In this document: positions 24,498 to 32,216 of the stretch, piece after piece
Layout of the letters: each line of letters begins with the position of its first letter
Position numbering within the stretch: the stretch's first letter is position 1
Assembly (NCBI GenBank): GCA_021324235.1
Contig: JAJPJM010000113.1
Coordinates: 1 to 55,587 of the forward strand
Reading direction: 5' to 3'
Source of the DNA: Verrucomicrobiota bacterium
GTDB lineage: Bacteria > Verrucomicrobiota > Verrucomicrobiia > Limisphaerales > UBA11358
DNA length: 55,587 nt
The notes under the pieces: generated by a model
What the model was told of the DNA's origin: nothing
The model's database searches: none
Seen by the model: the letters and a program-made list of their open reading frames with translations, nothing else
Program-made: the position numbers and the translations under genes

Positions 24498-26801
24498 CTA
24501 AGGCTGCCAGATGGCCCGCCAGAACTGCATCGGGAAGGGGGGATTCACGGAGTTGGTGATGTTGATGGTACTGGCCAGGGGCGTGTTGGTGCTGACGGAG
24601 GTCCACGTCACCATGTTGGTGGAGTTTTGAATGACATAAGGGACACCGGCCTGACCCTGCAGTTGAAAGACGAACTGGCTGGCGGCCGGCGAAACCGGCA
24701 GGGCCAGCAAGGTTGCCGGTGCCGGTGAGAGTGACAGCACGGTGGCCGAGTACGGTCCGAAAGCATAATTGAAATTTGTGCCGGCACCGGACAGGTTGGT
24801 TTGGGCGATGTCCGGCGAGCCGATGCCGAATTCCGCGGCGTTATCCTGGGGAATCCCGTAAGAGTAAACCGTGCCGCTGGAGGCCGGGACGAAACCGGCC
24901 ACGGCCACCTGACCGGTGGACGTATTGGACGGATCCTTGTTGATGGCCAGCACCGTCAGGCTGCCATCCAGCCGCCGGACCGCATATACCGAGAGCAACG
25001 AATAATCGCTCGCCGCCGTCAGTACGGTATCACCGGATTGAACAAAGTGTTGCATGAGCTTGAAGGTATAGAACGTCGGGTAGAGCGTGTTCAGGTTGCC
25101 GATGATGCCCAGGTCACCGTTGGTGCGCCAGCCGTAGAGCGAAGCCGAAAAGTCGCCGCTCGTGTCCGGGCCATTCCGCAAATCCCACCAGACGAATGAA
25201 TTAAACTCCGTCTTCGTCAACTGCGCGAGGCTGTCGGCCATATAAAGGCCGTTGACGAGGCTGGTGGATTGTTTGCCTTCCGGGCCGGAATCGGCGTTGT
25301 TCTCCGTGGCCAGCAGTTGAATATTGGTGCCCGGAGCACCAATATAATCCGTGATTTGCTGACGCAGGTTCGCGGCGTCGGACGCCCAGTTTGCCGAAGC
25401 CTGCAGCAGGGCCGAGTCGTTGTCCGAGCCGGATTCGGAATAAAAGTGATCCACGAGAAAATCCGGCAATACGCCGGATGCACTTAACGTGGCAAGCATC
25501 ACGGGCGTCCAGCCATTGTGAGATACCCCCTCTCGCGAATTAAACGCCGGATGGTTGCTGTAGGTGGCATAACTGTCCTCGCCGGGCGCGGACACCACGC
25601 CGATTTGAATGGTCGGGTCCACGGCTTTCATCAAGCCAATGTAATTCGTGGCGCGCAGGGCGTAAGTATAGGGGCTGTTGGGCGGCGTATTGTTGTCGGT
25701 TTCCCAACTGCCGTAAACCTCGTTGCCAATCTCCCAATCCTTGAAACCCAGCGGCGTGGTCCGCGAGATGCGGAGAAAATTTTTGCCGTCGTCCGTTCCC
25801 AACGGCGCGGCGGCGCGCAACGAAGCCCAGTATCCCGCCGTCTGCCAGTTGACACCATTGGCATCCACACCTAGGGACACCGTGCTCGCGGTGGTGGCAT
25901 TGCAATACGCCACCCAGGCGGCCGCTTCCTGCGGTGTGCCGGTGCCGTAGTTGACGGTGATGATGGCCTGGGCATTGACACTGGCATTGGTGATGACGTG
26001 GATGAAATTGGCGAAGGACGTTTGCCATTGCCAGGTATTGGTAAGCGTCGTGTTCGAGACCCAGTGGTATTGGTCGGAGAGCGAACCCCCGGGCAGGCGA
26101 AGGAGGCGCGTGTCCAGTTGGTTGAGCAGCGAAACCGTCGTAGGCGTGTCGTAGTAACCGTCCCACACGGCCGCGTTCAGCCCGAACCAGCGCGCGTCGG
26201 CGGTGCGCAGGGGCTGAACGGCATTGATGGTAAAATGCGTCAATGTGGGCGGCGGCACGACGGCGTTGAGCTGGATGTCATCCAGATAGAAGGTGGGTTC
26301 GGTCGAACCGGCGGCGTCCTGCAGGGCGAAGCCGGTGAAGTTGTTCGTGTTGGCCACGCCCAAGGCCGACAGGGGAACCGTGTACAGTTGCCAGGAGTTG
26401 GCCGATGGCGACGCCAGATGATAACGGGCGCTTTGCGTGCCCGAGCTCAGATTGCCATACATCTGGAGCTGCTGGCCGCCGCTGGATCCGCCGTTGAGCC
26501 AGAAGCTGAGGCTCGCAAAGCCGGTGGTGGTGAGGCTGGAATGATTCAACGCAATGCCGCCGTAGGCGTTGGTGATGGTGACGCTGATGGAATGGCTGCT
26601 TCCGGTATAGACCGGTGAAGTATTGGCGTAGTTCAGCGTGACATTATAACTGCCGTCCGACCAGCTGTTGACCAGCGAATTGGTGTAGATGGCCATATTG
26701 GTCTGTGCCAGGGACAATGCCGGCAGGATCAGTAAAAGGGCCGGAATGAATTTCAAGAGGGTGAGAGGGATTCTTCCCGGAACCTGTTTTAGTTGAGTCA
26801 T
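24498..26801 (-). CDS. Secreted alpha-L-arabinofuranosidase-like glycoside hydrolase (paralogue)
   Basis: The protein has 767 residues. The signal peptide is near residues 10-33 (FIPALLLILPALSLAQ). A carbohydrate-binding-like domain (about 35-185, SFWLNGGSSGGQQLQ ... TFYLDDIQLN) is followed by the TIM barrel (about 190-620) and the shared C-terminal module ending MQFWRAIWQP. Acid/base E361 lies in KDWEIGNEVYGSWE and probable nucleophile E500 in LLATENNADSG. It is clearly a paralogue of the 994-residue protein at 11429-14413, lacking that protein's first binding and Ig-like domains. A role in arabinose release from hemicellulose is inferred. The upstream gap to the hydrolase gene is only 69 bases, so the two minus-strand genes may be cotranscribed. 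Confidence 0.8.
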   Translation of the reverse strand: MTQLKQVPGRIPLTLLKFIPALLLILPALSLAQTNMAIYTNSLVNSWSDGSYNVTLNYANTSPVYTGSSHSISVTITNAYGGIALNHSSLTTTGFASLSFWLNGGSSGGQQLQMYGNLSSGTQSARYHLASPSANSWQLYTVPLSALGVANTNNFTGFALQDAAGSTEPTFYLDDIQLNAVVPPPTLTHFTINAVQPLRTADARWFGLNAAVWDGYYDTPTTVSLLNQLDTRLLRLPGGSLSDQYHWVSNTTLTNTWQWQTSFANFIHVITNASVNAQAIITVNYGTGTPQEAAAWVAYCNATTASTVSLGVDANGVNWQTAGYWASLRAAAPLGTDDGKNFLRISRTTPLGFKDWEIGNEVYGSWETDNNTPPNSPYTYALRATNYIGLMKAVDPTIQIGVVSAPGEDSYATYSNHPAFNSREGVSHNGWTPVMLATLSASGVLPDFLVDHFYSESGSDNDSALLQASANWASDAANLRQQITDYIGAPGTNIQLLATENNADSGPEGKQSTSLVNGLYMADSLAQLTKTEFNSFVWWDLRNGPDTSGDFSASLYGWRTNGDLGIIGNLNTLYPTFYTFKLMQHFVQSGDTVLTAASDYSLLSVYAVRRLDGSLTVLAINKDPSNTSTGQVAVAGFVPASSGTVYSYGIPQDNAAEFGIGSPDIAQTNLSGAGTNFNYAFGPYSATVLSLSPAPATLLALPVSPAASQFVFQLQGQAGVPYVIQNSTNMVTWTSVSTNTPLASTINITNSVNPPFPMQFWRAIWQP

Positions 26802-26870
26802 TACCGCCCATTATAACTCAAATCAGCATCAAAGTCCAAACAAGCTTGAAGGGAATGCCCCCGTACGGTG

Positions 26871-27923
26871 TCAGCGAGCGAGCCGGTTGTGGAACCAGTC
26901 GATCACCGGGCCGCGAAGTTGGTTGATGCACATGCCAACCACGAGATGGTTGGCCAGGGGAACTTCCTTGATCTCCGACCCCGGCGGGGCCGCGGTTTGA
27001 AAACGGCTCAAATCCTCCCGGAGGCACACCTCATCCTGTTCACCGCGCACAAACAAAATCGGATGTTTGATCTGCCGGATCGCGGTTTCCGTGGCCAGGT
27101 CCGGAAATCCGGCAAGGCGGGACGCCACCAGTGCGGCCACCTTCCGGTCCGTTCGCCAGGTCAGGTTGGGAGCAAACGTCTGGAGATACCGGTCCGCAGC
27201 GGTGCCGGGATCGGGGTAAGGTGAGATGGCCGTCACGCTATGCACGCGCGGATCGATGGCGGCCCACTGCAACGCCAGCACCGCGCCATACGAAATGCCC
27301 AGCACCCCGACCGGCCCTTCGCAAACACGCCGTTGCACCAGTGCATCCAGACATTGTACCAGGTCCGTCCGTTCGATGCCGCCAAAGTAGATGCGGTCGC
27401 CGGTGGAACGGCCGTGCCCCCGCAAATCCACGAGCACCACCCGGTAACCCGCTTTGGCCAGCACCAATCCCCATGGCAACATGATCTCCTTGTTCAACCC
27501 GTAACCGTGCAGCAAAAAAATAGTGCCGCGAAGGTCGTTCGTGCCCGGCCTCGGTTTCGGGTTTAAATTTGAAAAATTGAAACTAAAGTTGAAGTCGTAA
27601 CGATGCCGGTCGTTTCGTTTCCGCGGATGATGCGGGGTGATGGTCGAGGTCAGTTTCGCGTCGTAGTCTCCCGGTTCGAGCACCATCAATTCCAGCGTGG
27701 CCGGAGGCGGGCCGACGGCGATCCGTTGGATCGGAAAATTTGTGGCCAGGGTTGCGTCCAGGTGCTGGAATTCCTTGGGAAGCTTGATCTGTTGATTCGG
27801 CGCGTGCAGCGCGCGATCGGCGATGGTGCGGGACGACACGCAACCGATGCACGCCAGGCTCAGGAGCAATGCGGCCACCAGGATTTGCAGTCCCAACTCC
27901 CTCCGCCATTCCTTCATGTCCAT
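26871..27923 (-). CDS. Alpha/beta hydrolase, probably exported
   Basis: I chose the start MDMKEWRR (27923; the next Met is at 27917). The upstream in-frame Met at 27953 lies in a dispersed repeat. An N-terminal hydrophobic stretch LGLQILVAALLLSLACIGC suggests export or a lipoprotein, though the lipobox is imperfect. The fold is alpha/beta hydrolase: FLLHGYGLNKE (oxyanion region), DLRGHGRST, nucleophile S211 in GVLGISYGAVLAL, acid in RGEQDEV and His in LANHLVVG. The substrate is unknown; esterase or lipase is likely. It lies upstream of the second arabinofuranosidase-like gene on the same strand, so a side-chain esterase role is possible but unproven. Confidence 0.8.
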   Translation of the reverse strand: MDMKEWRRELGLQILVAALLLSLACIGCVSSRTIADRALHAPNQQIKLPKEFQHLDATLATNFPIQRIAVGPPPATLELMVLEPGDYDAKLTSTITPHHPRKRNDRHRYDFNFSFNFSNLNPKPRPGTNDLRGTIFLLHGYGLNKEIMLPWGLVLAKAGYRVVLVDLRGHGRSTGDRIYFGGIERTDLVQCLDALVQRRVCEGPVGVLGISYGAVLALQWAAIDPRVHSVTAISPYPDPGTAADRYLQTFAPNLTWRTDRKVAALVASRLAGFPDLATETAIRQIKHPILFVRGEQDEVCLREDLSRFQTAAPPGSEIKEVPLANHLVVGMCINQLRGPVIDWFHNRLAR

Positions 27924-27933
27924 CACGATTCCA

Positions 27934-27962
27934 TTTAGCCACAGATACCACACGGATTAAAC
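27934..27962. repeat. Short dispersed repeat at a gene start
   Basis: The phrase AGCCACAGATACCACACGG followed by ATTAAACAGGG combines words of the 9-bp families seen at 2511 and 54900. It lies just upstream of the hydrolase start, so the long form of that reading frame would be a repeat translation. Confidence 0.45.
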
Positions 27963-28060
27963 AGGGATATTTTGCCGGCGAAGGCGCCGCTCGGCGCTTG
28001 CTGCCACCGGTTCGGTTGATATAGTCGCAGCGGTTTTGGCGAACCAATGAGGGCCCGACC

Positions 28061-29068
28061 ATGTTACGACCGCCATCCTTGACGCAGGTACTGCGATACC
28101 CGGTGACGACGTTTGTCGCGGGGCTGGCGCTGGCGGTCACCGGCATGTGGTGGTCGGGACAGAGCATCGATGGGATGGTCATGAACGGCCGGGTCTGGGC
28201 GGACTGGGAATTATGGCGTGCCCTGACCAGCACGCTGCCGCACGTCAACTTCTTCCATCTGGCGTTCAACCTGTACTGGTTTTGGACGTTTGGAACGCTG
28301 GTGGAACGGGTGTACGGCCATTTAAGATGCGCGGGAATTTTTTTGCTGCTGGCGTTTGGCTCCTCGCTTGCACAATTCACATTTTTCTCCGGCGGGGTGG
28401 GTCTGTCCGGGGTGGGCTACGGGCTCTGGGGCATGTTGTGGGTGCTGGAGAAGCGAGATGCGCGGTTTGCCGATGCCGTGGACCAGCAAACATCACAATT
28501 GTTCGTTTTCTGGTTTTTCCTTTGCATCGTGCTGACCATTGCCAACGTGATGCCGGTGGCGAATGCCGCGCATGGCGCGGGGGCGGTCATGGGTGCGCTG
28601 CTGGGATTGGCCGCGAGCAGCCGGGGCGCGGTGCGCTGGCGGAGCATTGCGGGCCTGGTGGCCGTGGTCATTTTGGGCCTGGCCGGAGCCACCGTGTTCT
28701 GGCCCTGGGTCAATCTTACGTCCTACGCCCAACCGGTGGTCGAACAAGCCGGACTGGACGCCTTGACCCGCAACAACATTCCCCGCGGGGTAAAACTGTT
28801 GGAACTGTCCACGCGGATGAGGCGGGCACCGGCCCGGACCTGGTACAACCTGGGAACTGCCTATCAAGCCCTGGGGAAGTATGACGACGCACTGGCAGCC
28901 TACGAACACGCCGCCCAAATGCCCGACGCCGACAACGATATGCAACAGGCAGCACAGCAGATGAAGGATTATTTGACCGGGAGAAAGAGCGTTTCAGAAC
29001 AGGAACCGGAACCAGGACACCAAACCAACGCCGTCCCGGCGGCTTCGAACCCGCAAACCAATCAATAA
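28061..29068 (+). CDS. Rhomboid-family intramembrane protease with C-terminal TPR tail
   Basis: The protein has 335 residues. The rhomboid core (about 1-215) has HLAFNLYWFW in helix 2, catalytic S116 in GVGLSGVGYGLWG and H171 in NAAHGAGAVMGALLG. These are the Ser-His dyad positions expected for serine rhomboids. A seventh helix (AGLVAVVILGLAGATVFW) leads to a soluble tail with one or two TPR-like helices (ARTWYNLGTAYQALGKYDDALAAYEHAAQMP) and a disordered, Glu/Pro-rich end. Rhomboids cleave substrate helices in the membrane; the TPR tail may recruit substrates. The next gene is convergent and separated by a strong terminator. Confidence 0.9.
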   Translation: MLRPPSLTQVLRYPVTTFVAGLALAVTGMWWSGQSIDGMVMNGRVWADWELWRALTSTLPHVNFFHLAFNLYWFWTFGTLVERVYGHLRCAGIFLLLAFGSSLAQFTFFSGGVGLSGVGYGLWGMLWVLEKRDARFADAVDQQTSQLFVFWFFLCIVLTIANVMPVANAAHGAGAVMGALLGLAASSRGAVRWRSIAGLVAVVILGLAGATVFWPWVNLTSYAQPVVEQAGLDALTRNNIPRGVKLLELSTRMRRAPARTWYNLGTAYQALGKYDDALAAYEHAAQMPDADNDMQQAAQQMKDYLTGRKSVSEQEPEPGHQTNAVPAASNPQTNQ

Positions 29069-29105
29069 GTGATTGCGCGTTCCCGTCAGTAAATTTTCGT
29101 AAAAA

Positions 29106-29142
29106 AAAACCGCCCCTCCCGCAACGCGAGAGAGGCGGTTTT
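29106..29142. terminator. Bidirectional intrinsic terminator
   Basis: The arms AAAACCGCC and GGCGGTTTT, with an extra inner CTC/GAG pairing, form a stem around CCGCAACGC. On the plus strand it ends in TTTT, and on the minus strand in a run of nine T. It lies between the convergent rhomboid and phosphoesterase genes and should stop both transcripts, most strongly the minus-strand one. Confidence 0.88.
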
Positions 29143-29188
29143 GATTCCAGTGGTTGGCCGTCAAAGTGACGGCCTCGGTTCTTTCAGT

Positions 29189-30778
29189 TTAAGGCGCCGG
29201 TGTGACGGACAACACGCGCGGGTTGTAGCTGATGGCGTCGTCGCTCGGGTCGAGGAACTCCAGCAGGACCGTCCGGGTTTCGTGCGGACGCAGGACGTCA
29301 TCGCTGTCAGCATCGCCATCGCCAACGGGGACTCTGACATACGGGCTGCCGAGCGGTGCGAGCACGGCCGTCGAGCCATCCGAATTGACCAACGCGGCAC
29401 CGCTGCTGAGATTGTCCAGCACCAGGAACAAGGGAGCAGGCGCCGGTGTGTTGCCGTTATTCGTGATTTGCACTGTCTGCAGCAGATGCTGCGTATGATG
29501 GTCCAGCACGAAATTGCCTTGAGTCACCGACAGGCTCGGGGCGGTCGGGATGGCCCCGGGCACAAACAGGTCGCTCAGGTCATTGGCGGTCGCGACGTTG
29601 TTGTAGCCGCCGTCGAAGTTGGTTTCGGCGGCCGGAATCGGATTGTTGATCATCGGCAGGCCGAAAATTTCCTCCATGGTTTTGACATCCGAGGAATGGT
29701 TCAAGGGTACGCTGCTGGCGTAGGCGTTGCCCTTGGCCAGCGGCGAGATGATGATCTCGGGCACCGTGAAGCCGGCGCTGTCGCCGCCTTCACTCTCGTC
29801 CCACCAAAGGATGATCACACCGTTGTTCTGGTAGGCCTTCGAAGCCATGATTTGCGGAATGACGGTGGAGAGGAAATTGTCCGCGGCGGCGATGGAGGAC
29901 TGGTCACCGGTGTAGTGGACTCCCTGGTAGGTAAACCCGCCGTTCAACGAGCTGTGGGCTTCGTTATATTGGTCGGGCGTGATCCAGTTGTATCTCCCGA
30001 CCGTGTTGGCGTTGAGATCAGAGAAGAGCGTGGCGAGCGGAGAGACATTCTCGAGGGCGGTGTCGCTGAAAAGGGCCATCGGGTTGTGCTTTACGGCGTA
30101 GTTGTACTGGGTGGTGCCGTTATAAGGATTGACCGGGCCGTTGGTGCCCGAGGCGCTGTTCGTCGGACTGAGACTCAATTGAATATCTTCCTGGTAATTT
30201 TTCCAGGGGATCCCGGCCGCATCCAACAGTTCAGCCAGGTGGGGGGTATGGTTCCGATGCCAGAATACCAGGGTGTTGCCGTTGGCGGTCAACTGGCTGA
30301 CCAGATGGGGCGAGTTGTAATAAAACGTATTGCCGTTGGCGGGGTTGGGGTCGGCATCCGAGTGAAACCCGAAATCCGAACCCGCTTCAGCCCAGACGTA
30401 ATTGGGCTCGGAGGGATGGACACCCACGCCGGCGTTGTAATAGGCCGTGGCATACGAAACCTGCATCGCGTTCGAGTTGCCCGGGGTAATCAGGCTGTTG
30501 AGGTAAGGCGCCGCCGGATTGCCGAAAATCTGCTGCGGGCTCGACGTCGGGTTGGGCTGGGTGAAATTGTGGTTCTCCAGCGCAATCACGAAGATGTCGC
30601 CCACCCGTTGGTTCGGGAACGGCAACGCCGGCGCGGTTGCGGCCGTCAGCAGAGCGCCCGCCATGAGGGCGGTGCCGAGCAGCGCGGTTTTGAGCCCCGG
30701 TTTTCCGGGTCGCAGACGGGAGCCTTCCAGTGTGTGGTTTGTGCTGTGTGTTTGATGGATATGCGGTTTTGTTTTCAT
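29189..30778 (-). CDS. Secreted phosphoesterase-family (phospholipase C/acid phosphatase-like) protein
   Basis: The protein has 529 residues. A long n-region and signal peptide (KTALLGTALMAGALLTAATAPA) end near residue 51. The catalytic domain matches the phosphoesterase family of phospholipases C and acid phosphatases: VGDIFVIALENHNF at its start, LVFWHRNHTPHLAELLDAAGIPWKNYQ, then WWDESEGGDS and LNHSSDVKTMEEIFGLP carrying the metal-binding Glu/Asp/His residues. The last 110 residues form an Ig-like beta domain (QTVQITNNGNTPAPAPLFLVLDNLS). It probably releases phosphate from organic esters outside the cell. Upstream there are TGTCC direct repeats 11 bp apart (about 30919-30934) and a CGTGAC/GTCACG inverted repeat (30859-30885) that could be regulator sites. 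Confidence 0.85.
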   Translation of the reverse strand: MKTKPHIHQTHSTNHTLEGSRLRPGKPGLKTALLGTALMAGALLTAATAPALPFPNQRVGDIFVIALENHNFTQPNPTSSPQQIFGNPAAPYLNSLITPGNSNAMQVSYATAYYNAGVGVHPSEPNYVWAEAGSDFGFHSDADPNPANGNTFYYNSPHLVSQLTANGNTLVFWHRNHTPHLAELLDAAGIPWKNYQEDIQLSLSPTNSASGTNGPVNPYNGTTQYNYAVKHNPMALFSDTALENVSPLATLFSDLNANTVGRYNWITPDQYNEAHSSLNGGFTYQGVHYTGDQSSIAAADNFLSTVIPQIMASKAYQNNGVIILWWDESEGGDSAGFTVPEIIISPLAKGNAYASSVPLNHSSDVKTMEEIFGLPMINNPIPAAETNFDGGYNNVATANDLSDLFVPGAIPTAPSLSVTQGNFVLDHHTQHLLQTVQITNNGNTPAPAPLFLVLDNLSSGAALVNSDGSTAVLAPLGSPYVRVPVGDGDADSDDVLRPHETRTVLLEFLDPSDDAISYNPRVLSVTPAP

Positions 30779-31115
30779 ACTGTCCTTGTCCTTGTTTTCT
30801 TGTTTATCCCCCCTTTATGGTCGTGCCCACTTAACCACGCCCGGGCGGCGAAAGTAAACGTGACGATTGTAATGTTTCGGTCACGGATATGGCGGTAAAG
30901 TGGCGGCCAGGTTACGTGTCCTGAAAGTGTCCGTGAAAAGTGCGTAACGAAAATTTTCTGTTACAACATCGTGCTGCGGCGGGATGGACGGGATGGACTC
31001 GCAAAGGATCAGCGCCCATCGACGCCATCCGCGGATTCAAAGGTTGGGACAGCCGCGCTTTCTCCGCCCGGTTGGCGGAGAGGCTGAAGCGCGGCGGGGA
31101 TGCCGGATTCGGAAA
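30779..31115. other. Intergenic region with candidate regulatory repeats
   Basis: The left part holds the phosphoesterase promoter area with the inverted repeat CGTGAC...GTCACG (30859-30864 and 30880-30885) and the direct repeat TGTCC near 30919 and 30930. The right part holds the long hairpin at 31053-31094. No gene is seen. Confidence 0.5.
31053..31094. terminator. Long GC hairpin downstream of the nifJ cluster
   Basis: The arms CCGCGCTT (31053-31060) with CTCCGCC, and GGCGGAGA with AAGCGCGG (31087-31094), pair with one asymmetric bulge. It lies about 20 bases after the stop of the DHOD-like gene. There is no T-run, so it may be a processing or stabilising hairpin or a dispersed element rather than a classical terminator. 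Confidence 0.5.
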
Positions 31116-32123
31116 TTACCGGTTTACCGTGGGCAGGGGATAGCTGGAAAGCGCCCGCATGTATTGTGCCCGTTCGAACATGGCCGGGTCGGCGCAATTC
31201 TTCTGGCTCAGGCTGCCCTGGAGTTGGGCCACGGATTCGTATTCGTGTTCCTCCAGCCACGCGACCATTTCCCGCTCGATCACGCCGATTTGCTGGACGC
31301 CATGCCGGATGAGCACGGAACAGAGCATCGTCACATCCGCGCCGGCCATGAGCATCTTCAGCACATCGGTTGCCCGGTGAAGGCCGCTGGTCGCCGCCAG
31401 GCTGGCGTTGAGGCGGAGGTAAAGAATCGCGATCCAGCGCAGCGGCAACCGCATGGCCATCGGCGTGCTGAGCAGGATATTCGGTTTTACCTCCAGCGTT
31501 TCCAGATCAATGTCCGGCTGGTAAAACCGGTTGAACAGCACCAGGCCGTCGGCGCCGGCGGTGTCGAGCCGCTTGGCCATGTTGGCAAAATTGCTGAAGA
31601 ACGGGCTGAGCTTGACCGCCACGGGAATCGTCACCTGGGACTTCACGGCCTTGAGGATGTCCAGGTAGGTTTGCTCCACCTTCGCGCCGGGCAGATCAAG
31701 GTCCGTCGGGATGTAATAGATGTTCAGTTCCAGCGCGTCCGCGCCGGTCTGCTCAATCTGCTTCGCATAGCTCGTCCAGGCGCCGGTCGAGGAACAGTTC
31801 AAGCTCGCAATAATCGGGATGCGCGTCGCCTTTTTGGCCCGGGCGACGTGCTGGAGATATTCCTCGGGGCCCAGATGAAACGACTCCGGTTCGGGGAAAT
31901 ACGTGAGCGCCTCGGCGAAGCTTTCGGTGCCCTGTTCCAGGTGATGCGCCAGTTCGGCGCGGTCCTGGCGCAGTTGCTCCTCAAACAGGGAATACAGCAC
32001 CACCGCCGACGCCCCCGCGTCTTCCATCCGTTTGATGTTGTCAATTTCCTCCGACAACGGCGAGGCGGCGGCGACCAGCGGGGTCCGCAGTTTCAGGTCC
32101 AGATAAGTGGTGGTCAAATTCAT
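31116..32123 (-). CDS. Dihydroorotate dehydrogenase-like flavoprotein
   Basis: The protein has 335 residues and a TIM-barrel FMN-binding fold: [87 protein letters not shown] and [19 protein letters not shown]. Members of this group are often encoded directly after pyruvate:ferredoxin oxidoreductase, as here (93 bases downstream of nifJ, same strand). They are annotated as DHOD-like but are probably not the pyrimidine enzyme. A role as an accessory ferredoxin- or NAD-linked flavoprotein is possible. I give no gene symbol. Confidence 0.82.
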   Translation of the reverse strand: MNLTTTYLDLKLRTPLVAAASPLSEEIDNIKRMEDAGASAVVLYSLFEEQLRQDRAELAHHLEQGTESFAEALTYFPEPESFHLGPEEYLQHVARAKKATRIPIIASLNCSSTGAWTSYAKQIEQTGADALELNIYYIPTDLDLPGAKVEQTYLDILKAVKSQVTIPVAVKLSPFFSNFANMAKRLDTAGADGLVLFNRFYQPDIDLETLEVKPNILLSTPMAMRLPLRWIAILYLRLNASLAATSGLHRATDVLKMLMAGADVTMLCSVLIRHGVQQIGVIEREMVAWLEEHEYESVAQLQGSLSQKNCADPAMFERAQYMRALSSYPLPTVNR

Positions 32124-32126
32124 GGC

Positions 32127-32215
32127 ATTTATGATTTTTGATTTACGATTTACGATTTACGATTGGTTCAGGCTGCCGACGCTGCCTGAAATCGGAAATC
32201 ATCAATCATAAATTA
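32127..32215. repeat. 7-bp-period inverted-arm element without a gene
   Basis: The left arm steps by 7 bp from 32127 (ATTTATG, ATTTTTG, then ATTTACG three times). The right arm from 32188 steps by 7 bp in reverse (GAAATCG, GAAATCA, TCAATCA). TTTATGATT (32128-32136) pairs exactly with AATCATAAA (32204-32212), TGATTT and CGATTT pair further in, and CAGGC/GCCTG (32169-32173 and 32184-32188) continue the stem. It fills the whole gap between nifJ and the DHOD-like gene and would be a large hairpin in their shared transcript. Confidence 0.8.
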
Positions 32216-32216
32216 A

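Noticed and set aside
29141-30898. 585-codon plus-strand frame over the phosphoesterase gene
   Set aside because: It runs antisense to a gene with signal peptide and catalytic motifs, and crosses into the terminator and promoter areas. It is a shadow frame.
31116-32123. Assignment as pyrD of pyrimidine synthesis
   Set aside because: The sequence resembles the DHOD-like group linked to pyruvate oxidoreductases, and no other pyrimidine gene is near.
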